Assembly (NCBI GenBank): GCA_001465935.1
Contig: LNKV01000007.1
Coordinates: forward strand, 434,001 to 498,000
Direction: 5' to 3'
Length of the DNA: 64,000 nt
DNA from: Clarireedia homoeocarpa
Lineage: Eukaryota > Ascomycota > Leotiomycetes > Helotiales > Rutstroemiaceae
The notes under the pieces were generated by a model. It made no database searches and was not told the origin of the DNA. It saw only the letters and a list, made by a program, of their open reading frames with translations. Below are positions 11,401 to 23,893 of the stretch, one piece after another. Position 1 is the stretch's first letter. Each line of letters begins with the position of its first letter. Position numbers and translations under genes: made by a program.

Positions 11401-13092
11401 GCTTCGTACCAACCGAGTTTATAAATTAACATCTGTTCAATTGAAGGACTTTAATGATGGTCATGTTTCGGACTCATGCTTGTGGGTTCGAAATCACATC
11501 TCCAAGATCCCTTCAGCATCATAAGCTTGTATAGATTAAAAGCACACTGCTCATCTGAGGTGAGCTCTACATCGTCAGTTGGGATGAGTTTTACAGCAGG
11601 CGACAAATCTAGATCACATGCTTTCGTAAGATATGGAGAGTAAGGTGTCAGAGATAGAAAGCAAGGTAGTGAGACATACCCACTTGTAAGTTCAGATGGA
11701 CTCCACATCTGATTAACGGAGTGACATTAGATGGAGCAGCGCCACGCATGACTGATCATACTGTAGATCTTACAACGGGCATCGTACGAGGCCTTGATGA
11801 AATAGCTGGCCACATTAATAGGTCTGAAGATATAGTGCCTATTTGTAGGTAGATGAGCAAATATCTTTAGACAAGCATGGCATCGATGCAAATCCTGTCG
11901 ATGAAACACCCCCGAATAGCAACACATCTAGATACATACATACACGCGCTGCCGAGAGCACTCCATGTACGGTAGCTGTAGGTAGGAATGACGCATATGC
12001 AACTAAGAAATTGATGAGTAGATCTTCATGAGGCTTTTTCTGAGATTGCTTTTTGCTCCATCATTCCTGCTCCTGGCACAAATTTCGCATATACTCGTGT
12101 TATTGCTTGGAGATGGCTTGACACAACACTTGATGATGATTCAAGTACCCTTTGCCGATAGAAGTTTCCGAGCATTTAAACACTAAAATTCCAAACGACA
12201 GCACTGGAGCTGTGTAGATATCTTGAGTGGTAGTAATTCCAAATGTTTGTGCGAAATGACACCTGGGAAGTATGAGAATTTCAGAGAAAAGGTATCGTGA
12301 TCCGGGCACCAAGGATATCGTATCGTATCGCTTCGCTTCGTGTAACCTCCCTCATATCCTATGTTTCCCTTGCCAACAGCATCGGTTTGATTGGCCAATT
12401 CGATGATTTGGGGGATCGGATCAGGGACGTAGTCCGGAAGATTAAGCCAATTATTTCACAGACCCCGTGTCCGTGCAGGGAGTGTGAGAGACATTGAGGG
12501 ATAAGACATCAAGTATGCGCTCATACCTGAGGACTTGCTGCAATGATACAATGGTGGAGACGAGACACACAAGAGAACTTCGGATGAAATCTCTAGAGGA
12601 AAGAAGTAGCAACATGGAGATGGTAAGCTAAGTTAGATGTGGCTTACTGTAGAATGAAGCGATCTACTTCAAGGTATGGTTTTAGCCCATGCAAGTAGAA
12701 GAAGCCATTGATACCATTATTAGAAACACGGACATCCAATCCGTTTCAAGGCTTTGATCCGACCTCGGGAGCTTCCTATTTTCCCTCCCAAACTCTCATA
12801 CATTGTTGTTCCATCTCACGTCAGAGAATAGATCTTGCGGTATATCGACCAATTGGAGAAAGCCTCGAGATATAAATTGCGTACTGACCGACCGTGAATC
12901 TGATGTTTGAACGTACGAAGTACGGAGTGCACAGCCGCTTCGACTGTAGTGCTGGTGCGTTGCCGTCGGATACGGTAGCTAGAATGATATGATATGTGAG
13001 GTAGGTGCGAGAGCCCTGCAGGTGGCACAAAGAAGAGACAGGTATTGTGCGGGATGCTACTGCACTAAACTCTCGGATGGCATGCTGTCGAG

Positions 13093-13118
13093 ACTTGCAA
13101 CTTGCAACTTGCAACTTG
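13093..13118. repeat. (ACTTGCA)n short tandem repeat
   Basis: A seven-base unit repeated almost four times. Confidence 0.85.
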
Positions 13119-13279
13119 GAGAACGCGTGTCTATGCTCTGTTTTTAGTACGATGTGATAGTGGTGAATCTGCGAGCTGTCCAGCAAATGGTATGGTCGAA
13201 TTGTTGCTTTTCTATTTCCGAGCCCCTCAACAAAACGCCGCGGCCCCCCATACTATCCGGTATTTACGCTCTTCTACCC

Positions 13280-13323
13280 TGGCTGTTAGCTACCATGGCT
13301 GTTAGCTACCTTGGCTGTTAGCT
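13280..13323. repeat. 16-bp tandem repeat (TGGCTGTTAGCTACC unit)
   Basis: Nearly three copies with one or two substitutions, in the gene-free interval. Confidence 0.85.
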
Positions 13324-13690
13324 CTATGCATCTGAAGAAGATCCATTTTCCGGCTGGTGATCCGAAATTGTGCAGAGGTCCATTCGCCAATTGATGTTTG
13401 GGGTGCGACGTGAAGAAGGCATGAACGCTCGAGCTGCGCCTACTCGCCCTGGATTTGGGTGCATAGCAAAGGTAGTAAGGAAATGTAGTAATCGAACAAT
13501 ATGGACATCGATGAGAGCTTTCGCCTGAAACCTTTGGATGCTCAGCTTGCCATTAGGAACACGACCTGCAAAGCGATGTAAAGGTTTTGTCGTGCGAAAC
13601 GGGAGAAAGGACCAAGGCGCGAGGCAGCAAAATCAACTTGGTTTGGGTAACTCTACGCATGCGCAGCTTTTTGATCAATCGATGTAAGAT

Positions 13691-13745
13691 TACCTATTGT
13701 GAGAGCTTTAAACGTGCTTTACCAATTGTGAGAGCGTTAAACGTG
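13691..13745. repeat. Tandem duplication with 29-bp period
   Basis: Two 26-bp copies (13691-13716 and 13720-13745) differ at two positions. Each contains ATTGTGAGAGC followed by TTAAACGTG. Confidence 0.85.
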
Positions 13746-14684
13746 GAGACTTAGCCATGGCCCCTGGTGATGTCTGGTGCAAGGTGTTGCAAGGCAGGAA
13801 ACTGCGTCTGATCTCTTCTGCCGTTGTTCCCTTGTTCCCATGCCCATGCCCATGCCCATGCCCATACCCCCTTGCTCACTGCTTCCCTTGTTCTTCTTCC
13901 TTTCTAGCCCTAGTCGGCTTCTGCTTGTTTTTTCCTTCTTTTTGTCTTTCTCGAGGCGATTAGAGAGAGATAGATGATTTCGACCCAATCTTAGGCGGTG
14001 CATAATCCTAGTAGAACATGAAACAAAAACCTCGGCCACTCATTCTATCTTCCAGCCAATCAGAGTACATGCACGGGAAAAGAAGCAATGCATCTTTCTG
14101 CAGCTGCGACTTCCGCTCATTTTCTCACATATTCACAGTTTCTTACCCAGGCCGTCAGTGGCTCTTGCAATATAGTAAACGCTCAACCACCCAGCTAGCC
14201 ATGCAACTCCTCATCCTTCTCAGTACCCGTCCAACATGTCCGATGACGACTCATTTCTCAATGGAAAAGAAGAAGATTGAAAATATGAGAGATAAAATGA
14301 CAAACCCTAGCTCATTCCCCATCCGGACCTCCTGCTCTGTCGTCTGCATTGCAAAAAGATGGAAGGATGTGCTGGCATCAAAATACAAACACCAAAGACA
14401 TCAGCACCAGTCCAGTAGCTGAACCCGGGCGAGAATAGAAACTCAACATGATACGGAAACTGGATTGGACGTACGTCTAATGGACATAAACAAATACGCT
14501 TGGTCTCGAGCCTTCCCCCTTCTACACAGCAGCTGTCATCAAAAGGTGGCAATGGTTCCACAACATGCTCAGTCACGATGGCAACACATTTATTCATAGG
14601 TCAGCCTCATATGGGGCGCTCTTCCTCAGCCATTATACGAAGGGACATTCGGCTTCCATGTGGCTGCAAACATGAGGTGGAGGA

Positions 14685-14700
14685 GGGGGGGGGGGGGGGG
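14685..14700. repeat. Homopolymer G16
   Basis: Sixteen consecutive G residues after a GGAGGTGGAGGA-like purine stretch. Confidence 0.85.
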
Positions 14701-16702
14701 CCACGAAACAATGCTGCAAATTATACAGCCGACCTCTACAACACCCGATGGTGTAGTTTCATTCTTTGTGACCGATTCTACTTCGGCCCTCTCAGCAAAT
14801 TGCAAAACAGAAAAAAACACTTCTTGTGTAGTATGTGAGAAGTAAGGGTGTGTAGAAGGGCAGTAAGAGCCGATGCACTCGGACTACCGAACTGCATCAG
14901 TCCGTGCGGATTCTTAGCTGTAGTAGAATAACAAACAGTGGTCAGATGTATGCGCTAGTCAGGTTACCAGTCGAGCCGTTCTACGAAATGGCCGCTCGCC
15001 GCTCGCCGCTTGTATTGGGACCAAATAATCCCAAGCTCACAGAAAATGTCGAAAAGAAATCGGAAAAAAACAAATGTTTAATGCTTCGTCTTTCGCATCG
15101 GACTTTTCGGAAATAACACGCCAGCTTCAAGCTCATGATTGACAGAAATCGACTCGCATCAATTGCTCAAAGTAGTTTGTGGAGTATTGGGGTCAATCGT
15201 TTATTGTATCAATTGTGATTCACCATGATCCAGGCGAAGAAGATCCAAGTGTTCGGATGGTGATCTCCCATCATCAAATCTAGTCTGAGAGAGAAATCTC
15301 GAAACACAGCGGGACACACTGCCACACGGCTACAAAATGCATGGACATGGGTCTACCGAGCACAACCAAGGCCAAGGCCCAGAGATAGTTCATTCAAACT
15401 CAATCCGGTACCCCTGGGCTACTATCGACAAGGCTTCGGAAAGATGGGCCTAGTCAGCATGGATCACGCCGTGAAAGAAGGACATAGGGATTGAGTGTGG
15501 GGAACTCGAACTTCAAACACTGGACAAGTCCCGTCTTTGTTAGTACACTCAATGCACTCGTGCAGCTCATACCTATGAAGAATCCGGATTGGATATCCCA
15601 GATTTGATGACCCCATTCGGTCCAATGTCCTTCTTACAGGACCCAGTATTTGCCTCTCATGTTGCATACTGCTCACGCTGCTAATCCTCATGGTTATGGT
15701 CATGGTCATAGCTATGTCGGTCGCCGCCCCGTTGTCTTTTCCAAAATTGTTTTGCTATCCTTCTAGCCAGCCACGCATACCCCGAAAGCAGCCCTACCTC
15801 ACGTCTAGTAGTGTAAGTTCTCTCTTGGCTTCATCCTATCTTTCTCACACTACTGCAATCTCTTTGAATGAATTCGGAGCTACGTTGTTTGTCGAACCTA
15901 TCATCATCAGATATCCTCCGAACTCAGATGTCCTCGACATAAACTGTCCGCCTACACTTGATAATCACACACTCTCCCTCATAACACCTTTTCGGACACT
16001 AGTCCAATTCTGTGCTTGAGGAACAGGACAACAATCTCATTGTGTTCGAGTCGCCTGATCTATCAAGTATCCAAGCAAAGTACATTGTCTCTCATCCAAA
16101 CCCTAAGCTATCAACGCTTCGACGAGGCTTAAGATTATCTCATTGTTTCTTCCGGACTCTGGTAGATCCGCTGGACATCACATCAGGTCAGAAGTTTGGA
16201 CAGGATTCACGATATATCAAGCTTCGCAATAGCTGTTTCGAACGTGTCCGATGAGGTCAATGCATTGTCGGATGTCGATCCAGCTACAACCTTAGCCTTG
16301 TCAAGTCGCATGTACCCTCAGATTGTCACCACTGTTTTTATACAGTATCACTCTTTCGAAGTCTATCTGGCCTAGGAACTGTCCTTGTCAGTAAAGATCT
16401 TTAGTCTAAGACGAGTTTTGAAACCGTCCACTACTCAGTACACTTTATTGTTACATATCCGCGTCCTTGGGGTCTGAATTAGTTTACTGACCGAGTTTTC
16501 GAAGAGTTATTATATTGAATCGGCAAACATCATAAGTGTTGTTGTTCATACCTGTTCATATACGATTCGAATGAAGGAGTATTGCTGAAGGCACGAATGA
16601 AATCGAAAGCTACGGGATCTTGCTGTGAGGTGGAGATATTCACCTGAGAATCTGGATCTGGACTCATCTTACGCATCTAATACGCTCTGGTCTAAAGCAA
16701 CA

Positions 16703-19320
16703 ATGGACGTAATCTCCTTATTGAATTTCAGCAATGTCGCTGCAGAGCAGCAAAAGCAAGAGACAAGGCAGGCACCGCTGTCTCGGAATCGGACGCCGTG
16801 GGATGCAGGAGGGTATTCACTGCCCATCAACACATTAAATCATACGGCAATCTCACCCAGTACGACTGCGGCAAATGAGGTTCTCAATGGCTGCCTTCAG
16901 ATTCACTCATATGATTCACAATCAATCGAAACAGCGAAGTTGCCTCATCATAGGTTTTCAGACAGTAGCAGTAGCTTATCCTCATTTACTTCTCCAACCA
17001 ATTCGACACCAAACTCGACCACACATTCTCGATTTTCTTCTATGAGCACAGTCAACAGCATTCATCCTTTCTCGTTCAGCAACAATAGCAATCATATTTT
17101 TGACAGTCCTACAGTGTTGGCTCGATCTTCTGAATCGCCGACAACCCCCCAGGTTGAATGCCACTCGGCGCCTGCGTCTCCTACTGATATTCGCGGAATT
17201 ATGCCTTCGCCAACAGAGTCATTAGACGCACTTGCAGCCCTTGCTGAACAACAACAAGTATCGCAGCACACAGGATACAATCAGAAACACCGATCTCAAA
17301 GCATGGCTGCTGTACCATCAACCAAAAACTTACGAGACGAGATCGAGTCAGCCCAACCTGACGATACAAACCGTCTCAAACGCTCCGGCTCACCAAGCGA
17401 TTTGATGCTCATCCCCCGGTCGAGCCAACAAGCATCAAGCACAAATAATGGCGAAGGAGAGGAAGATTCGCCGACCAAGGAAAAGTAGGTACATCTTGTA
17501 ATCCAGATCTTATTCACTGAATAAGAATCAAGCCATCTTTGAGGTAGCAAGGAGACTAATAAGAATCCAGAAGTGGCAGGCTTTTGAGTGCTTCCAACGC
17601 GAACAGCTTGACTTTAGGTCTGAAGACCCACAAGCGAACCAACTCTGCCCCAAACTTCCCCAGAAACACAATTCAACCGAGCCGTGCCTCGTCGTCCTCC
17701 ATTACCACTGCATCTGAGAGGGCCCCACAGCTAGCTACTAATCAGCTAGATGTTACGTCACCAGTGGGCTCAACCGCCTCCAATATCCCTGATGGGGACA
17801 TCGATGCGGCTGGGGAAACAGAACCGGACCAACCGCCTACATGTATGTATACGGTTAACTGTGATACTGGTTCGCAGCCACGGAAAGCTATTTCGCACAT
17901 CTTTGGTAGAAACAAGATGTGCACTAGAATGATCCCACAATCAGTCTGGGTCCATTACTGCCGGAAACATTATCAAAGAAGTCGATACCGAAATCCAAAA
18001 GAATATGCGAAACTTCAATGCGCATTAGTACAACAGCAGATACGTCGCGTTCACGACTGGTCGCAACAGAACACGGAGAGAGGACAAGCAGGTACCGTTC
18101 AAGACTGGGGTTTGGCCGTTCGCAAGCGAGAACAAAAACGACTGGATGAACTCAATGGTAGTAATCGCAAGAGACGCGCTGCATTCGATGCTCAGGATGA
18201 AGATGAAGATGAAGATGATGAGGCAGCTCAAGCAAACTTAAGACCAGCTACTGCTGTACCAGATTGGTTATTGGGTTTATGCGGCAAGGGCTATAGCACC
18301 GAGGATATTCTCGGCATTTTCAACCGCCTTCACACCGAGATTCTCGAAGATATGATGCCTTGTTTCCCAGATATAGAAATTCTTCCCAACATCATCGCTA
18401 ATCAACCAGAACCAAAATCACCCAAAGGATATGCTAAGCGCAAACCAGCCAACATTGGTCACAAGCGTTCTCAATCTCTTGTTGTCGGTCTCGGTAATAG
18501 CAGCCATCAATCTCAGCACTCTGTCAGCCCAGTCCGCCGCCTCAGTCAACCTGTAAAGCGGGAGGTTGGACATGGAAGCCCTGGTACAATCATTCAGGAG
18601 CCAAATCTTGTGAAGCGCCGAAGATCAAATTACCATACGGAAGAGCCTAACTTACATCAATACCCCTCTAATACAATCAGTCTTAGACACAGCCAGGCCT
18701 CTCATCGCCCTCAATTTTCTAGAATTGACGAAAACCGCCCAATGCAGAGCGAGTATACAGAGTCTCCACAAACGATACGCAGTCGCTCATATGCTCAATC
18801 TATGATGGCTTTGAGTCCACCACTTCCTGCACCGGTTCCTCAAAGGTTGAATTCTCGCTCGGTCGCCAACTTGAACCAATTCGAAAACGGTGGAGAATAT
18901 ACTATGCGAGCGTCTCGTCCTGGCCATCAACGTTCCCATTCGGACATGGCCTATAGGCGTGGAGGTATCCATTATTCAATGTCTGGTGCTATACACTACA
19001 ATCACGGTATTGAGTTCACCACTCCACGATACCAGCACCCGTCCTTCCACGTTGTACAGCACCACTACTACGATGAGCGTCCACACCAGCAATCCTACGG
19101 TGGCAATGTCCAGCAGAGTCATTTCCATTCTGTTCATCAGGAACAAGGTCATATGCGCCATTTGAGTTCGCCTCTGAACCACGTCCATTTTCAACAACAT
19201 GGGATTTCGAGCGCTCGCGGTAGTCCCACGGTTGGTCGGAGCACACCTCTTCCCGAAGTGAAGTATGTACAAAGCCCGTCACAACGAAGCGAATTTACGA
19301 GTACTCGGCGCGATGACTAG
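16703..19320 (+). CDS. Putative developmental/nuclear regulator, fungal 'ORP1-like' family
   Basis: Two exons (16703-17484 and 17571-19320) give 843 residues. I chose the ATG at 16703; an upstream in-frame GTG at 16625 is not a eukaryotic start. The 86-nt intron has a GTAGGT donor and a GACTAAT branch site. The N-terminal third is Ser/Thr/Asn-rich and probably disordered. The conserved core spans about residues 350-420, with a Cys/His pattern C352-x5-C358-x11-H370-x7-C378-x12-C391-x2-H394 followed by YQRSRYR. This could bind a metal, which is inference. A short acidic run (DEDEDEDD) follows, and the C-terminal third is rich in Gln, His and Ser. I recall this core from fungal proteins annotated 'ORP1-like', whose molecular role I do not know. 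The very long upstream region fits a tightly regulated gene. Confidence 0.75.
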
Positions 19321-22300
19321 GCTGCCGGCTTCTGATTGAAAACCCGTAAAGCAGCATTTGTTGGGAATGATCCTACGGGATAGTTGTTATTCTCACCAGC
19401 TTTCACTTTACTTTTCATTCGAGCTTTGATACCCCCCTTCTTCACTTCTCCAGCTTCACAGCACATTCGATCGGTAACCTCAATTTTCTGTGATCCGAAT
19501 TTTCGTCGTCGTTTCTCGACTCTTCTCTCCTTTTTGGACAATGCGGTTCGGTTTTTTCAGGCGGGGCAAATCTTAAAAATGATCACTTGGCGGATCCTAA
19601 CCACGCTTGATTTACACCTAATAATCGTTTCTGTCATTGTTTTTGCGTCGGCCACCTAATTTCCTCTGGTTTCACTCCTCTCATTTCTTTAATCGAACGA
19701 CCTTTCTTGGGATGTCAGATTTTTGCATAGCGAATCAGTCGCCCCCAATTTGGAATAGCACGACAGTACAGAAAGGCCACATACTGATGCGTAACAGTGC
19801 ATTGGCTTATTTCTGGGGCATTATATCTTATTGCATTTTGGCTGGATGCATTAATGATGTACTCCCAAGATACAAACACACACACACTCGAAGGATTCAC
19901 GGGGCGTAAATGGCGTCCAAAATACATTCATCACCTTTCTTCTATCAGGGTAGATTTGCTTCTTGCTTTTCCTTGTCCCTGGAGGATTTCTCTGCTGTTC
20001 TTTCTGTCTGTAACCCTTTCTTTCTTTTGTTGACGTTTCAGGGTAGTGGAATATGCCAGAGCAAGGGTTTGCATGATTAGGCATTCATTGGAAGGAGCAC
20101 AGCTGTCATTCATACATTTATACACACGGAAAATGGAGTTTGAGGCTGCGGTGGGTCTTTTCTAGTTACGCTTTCTTTTGTTTTGGTTTTGCTGTGCGAG
20201 CGAGACTTTAATTTACGGTACGCATCCATGCATGGAATGGATGGACGGAATCACGAATAGATCATCTTGACGGGTTGATTTTGTATATCTTGATGATGGC
20301 TACTTTAATTGGTATCTGGAGGATGTAGTGGGCGAGGTACGGGGATGAAGATATGACTAGTTAGGATAATCAGAAGAAAAGTCAATCCAGCTAGTTACCT
20401 AAATGGCTGTTCCGTTCTTCAGTCTGTAGATAAGTTGACCGTCGAGGAGAGAACATCATATGCTCATCTGTTTGTTTCTGTTATCTGATTTCATGGGCTC
20501 AAACTTAACTCCATGTTTCAAGGCGTTACTTACTTTACTTACTTACCCGCCCTCCAGTAGTGAGTTCATCAATTAGGTTCACAAGTACCTCGTGATCAGA
20601 GAAATATCAGACATGGAGTAGCAGAGCGCACGGTTTGACGATGTTTCCGGACGGCGGCGAAGCAGATGCATAGTGAAGATTAGACTGAGAAATTGAGATG
20701 GAATGAAACGGAACGAAACGGAATAGAGTTCTTGCTCACATCTTGGGCGCATAGGGACCTGATTCAGGGGGAATCGGTGAGACATGGTAAGGGCAAGATC
20801 AATTAAGTTTTCTGCTTTGGCATGTTGGCATATCCACTTGAAAGCTTGCTTTGTTTGTTTGCTGAGCCGATGATGGTAATGTGGATGGTAGTAGCGGTTG
20901 TACACTTGGGCCATGGTCGGTGCGATGTTTGTTCATGTCCACACGGTATGATGTGACGAACTGTGATGACCAGCGCCGATGTCCACATTGAACGGAAGAA
21001 AAGTAAAGATGAAACCGATCCGTCAAGTCCGTTGCTTGTCGCGAGAGTTTTGCGTTCGGGATCATGGATGGGCTAAGGAATAGATGGATGGATGAACACA
21101 GCGCATCACCGGTACGAAACCTAACGAAACGAATCAAGAAAGGACGAAGAAACGACGAAGTGTAATGGATTGACACTCCACAATCCGTTTTAGCCATATC
21201 CGCAATCTCGATAGCCCATGAATCATTTGCCTGTAACTCTGCCATAGCCAGAATGTGGTACATTCGCTACTTGCCCAAGGTAATCCAACAAACATTCACC
21301 ATCTGACCAAACAACCACCGCAATTTTCCCTGCGAAGACTGCGATAGCTAGGAACCAGTTATCCATCATGTTTTTTTAAGAACTTCACACGCAGTAAGGC
21401 ACTTCGTTTATCCAACCCCATCTCCGCATGCTGCGCTCCTGCATGATAGAAAATGCAGGTCGCCAGAACTTATCATGTAGCTATCCTCACCGTCATTTGC
21501 TCACTCAAATACACATGCATCCAAACTCCCGGATGAATTCACAACACATTGAATACAGCGCCTGATGATGCGTCATTTTCCGCCCCCAAACCGTTCATGC
21601 GCGTATGCATGCGCCGTTGCATTCTCGCCTGTGCTGTGGAAGGCTGATATGGAGAGACAAAGAGCATCTACGTGTCGTGCTTGCCCGCGACTCTTGCACT
21701 TTGCGTTAGCGGTCAGAAGCTACAGTAGTAGGTGGTTTATCTGTTCGCGTGCTTGCTTGTTTACAGTAGGTGCTACCTAGCAGGCGTTTAGCTCTTGTGT
21801 GCCGTCGCACAGGGTTGTGTTGGGTTGGCGGGCTGACAGATTGGGTGAAAGTAAACGAGCCGAGAACTAAAGACTACTGTAGTACGCGGAACTTGTACAA
21901 GAGAGGTACTTATATTATTCCTCTGCGCTCCCTACCAGTTGGAACTGCAACTATGTCTGGAGATAATCGAATGACAAGAAACTCCTGAATGACATTGAAA
22001 ATGGCATAGGATGGTTCTATGAATGCAGGGCCATCTAGTTGCAAGTCCGTCGCTGAAATTTCAAGTTTACCTATCAGGCTCACTCTGAGGCACCTCCTTG
22101 GGCCGCCATAAAAAAGGTATGAAACCTCACCAAATCCTGTCTACGGCCGACCCAGCCCATTCATCGGGCTGAGAATATCCTAGTATGCTCTCTGTATAAG
22201 CATCTCAATCGATACATTTGGTGGAATGAATGAACAACTGCTGTCCATGTTGGAAAATGGTATCCGAATTCAGGACTTCATTCGCTTAGAAGTATATCCG

Positions 22301-23893
22301 TCCTAGTTGCAACATTGAAGTTCACTGATATTAATAGGTACAATTTCTGAGCTACATTCAAATAAGGTTATCAGCAAATGCGCAAGTGGCAGAGAGATAG
22401 AGGATTACTCTCTTGTATGACGCATTTCACGGAGTTCAACTTGCTAATATCTGCAAGAGTCGGTTCATCGGCTTCCTAAATCACAGTGACAATCTCCTTT
22501 CAGAGGCTCTGAGTTAAGTAGACTTCTACGCCCATCGCAGATGACGAGGCATTGTCTCAGCGCAATGAAGTTTCTCTCCAGGTAAAATATCAACAGATGG
22601 TCCAAAGATGGGCACCCTCGTTGACTGTTGTCACCAGTGCAAACAATGTCGAAGCTCAAGCACAAACCAATATGAATTCAAGCGAATGGGATATATTTTT
22701 ATATGGAAACAAGCCCAGGAAGGGGTGGGGAGAGAAAAGAATACGTGGTAGTCTCTTTGGCCGCTCCTTTGGCACTGCCAAATGACTAACCGGTTCTCGT
22801 CGTAGCGTACCACATCTTCATAATATCGAGGCATTGCCGGTACCATGTAAGGGGGCTGGGTATATAAGATATCGAACTACGTTGTCAGCATTTCAGAGAA
22901 TCTATACTGTTTGTGATTTAATATCTTTTAAAACTGTGGCTTGGGACCTGTTGGTATGGATTTGAGATGGTCTCACTGGGCTTTCTGTACAAGTGTACTT
23001 CACGAACGCAGAAGCCTCGGATTCAAATTACTATGTCTTTGGGATTTTAAGCTTTTGCATAAAATAATTCTTCGTATGATCCTCCAAGATACCGGCCTTC
23101 GCCGTCTGATGCTTCCAGTATCTACCCCAGAAGTGGGCGAAAGTATGATCCTTAGCGCGGAGGTCTCTTGGTTGGTTCGTATCTGCTAACAGTCTTCTCG
23201 AGGAATTATGAGTAGAGAAATCAGGATTTGGCAATCGGCTGAGATGTAGTCGACCGACAGAACCAGTTGGCTGGCCGAGACAATCATTTACACGAGAGAC
23301 TAGCCACTTACTGTACCGCCGGGCGCTTCAGTAAACCCTGGTGAGTCGTGACCCACTAGACCTTCTAGAACGGATTACATGAAAGATACGGGTATGTCAT
23401 GCGATATTACTAGCCATTCTCATTGATGCTACTCCAGCTCTGACAAACAACAGGACTCGTTTTATTCTGCTATGGTTGAGCCAAATATATCCAATTGGTG
23501 TGAGATACGTGTGATGTTAGAAGTGAATACGTTCACATTGACACCAATGCCTCTCAAACCTGATACAGGCACAGCCTGTCTTCCATGGTCGCCGGTGATA
23601 ATTGGTCTCCAACGGCCACAGTCAGGCCCACTGTTGAATTGGTAAAGTATTGAATGCAATTTCGAAAAAAGGTATAAAATGGTACTGGCTTTGATAAGCA
23701 CCGGTCACTACTATTCTACCCCCCATTATCTGATTGCCAACATAATACATATCCCTCGAGGTTGTTCTCGATCATCAATTTCACAAATTCGACTCATACT
23801 ATATTCGCTATCCTTCAATTCATACTGATCGTTACCTCAAAGAGCGTGACAAAGTATCTCTTCGGTAACGACATACCTAAGTTTCTCGGCACC
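19321..23893. other. 4.6-kb interval without a convincing gene
   Basis: The first part is the presumed 3' region of the preceding gene. Between 20.5 and 22.8 kb there are only unsupported frames; the longest, minus strand 21263-20799, has no recognisable domain. A TATA-like box at 22861-22867 has no clear gene behind it. A 15-bp sequence at 23316-23330 recurs downstream at 26022-26036. The end carries the promoter of the next gene. Confidence 0.5.
23673..23679 (+). promoter_or_regulatory. TATA box of the Tgl-like gene
   Basis: TATAAAA within GGTATAAAATGG lies about 220 bp upstream of the chosen ATG at 23894, leaving room for a normal leader. Confidence 0.45.

Larger units (their letters stand above)
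4131..16702. other. 12.6-kb gene-free interval rich in simple repeats
   Basis: No reading frame here looks like a conserved protein, and I found no tRNA or rRNA. The first few hundred bases are probably the atf1 3' UTR. About 5.2-6.4 kb is dominated by CTGT, GGGAA and long purine tracts. About 8.2-9.8 kb carries GCAC, GAGGAGGG and GAGC repeats and CA/CG-alternating DNA. About 13-15 kb carries short tandem duplications and a G16 run. The last part presumably holds the promoter of the regulator at 16703. Weak protein-like fragments on the minus strand near 11.7-12.4 kb are noted separately. Confidence 0.6.

Noticed and set aside
11480..11510. GGTTCGAAATC resembling a tRNA B box
   Set aside because: The T-stem does not pair and no anticodon or acceptor arm can be built upstream.
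11727..12398. Calling a protein kinase pseudogene
   Set aside because: The kinase-like words are in the wrong order and too short; reported only as a weak observation.
16625..16702. Upstream extension of the ORP1-like gene
   Set aside because: The frame begins with GTG, not ATG; the first in-frame ATG is at 16703.
20799..21263. 154-residue minus-strand frame
   Set aside because: It starts with ATG but shows no domain or conserved-looking pattern, and it lies in a region of shifting low-complexity sequence.
23762..23893. Hydrophobic N-terminal extension of the Tgl-like gene that could look like a signal peptide
   Set aside because: The frame starts with TTG and lies in the presumed leader; the first ATG of the frame is at 23894.
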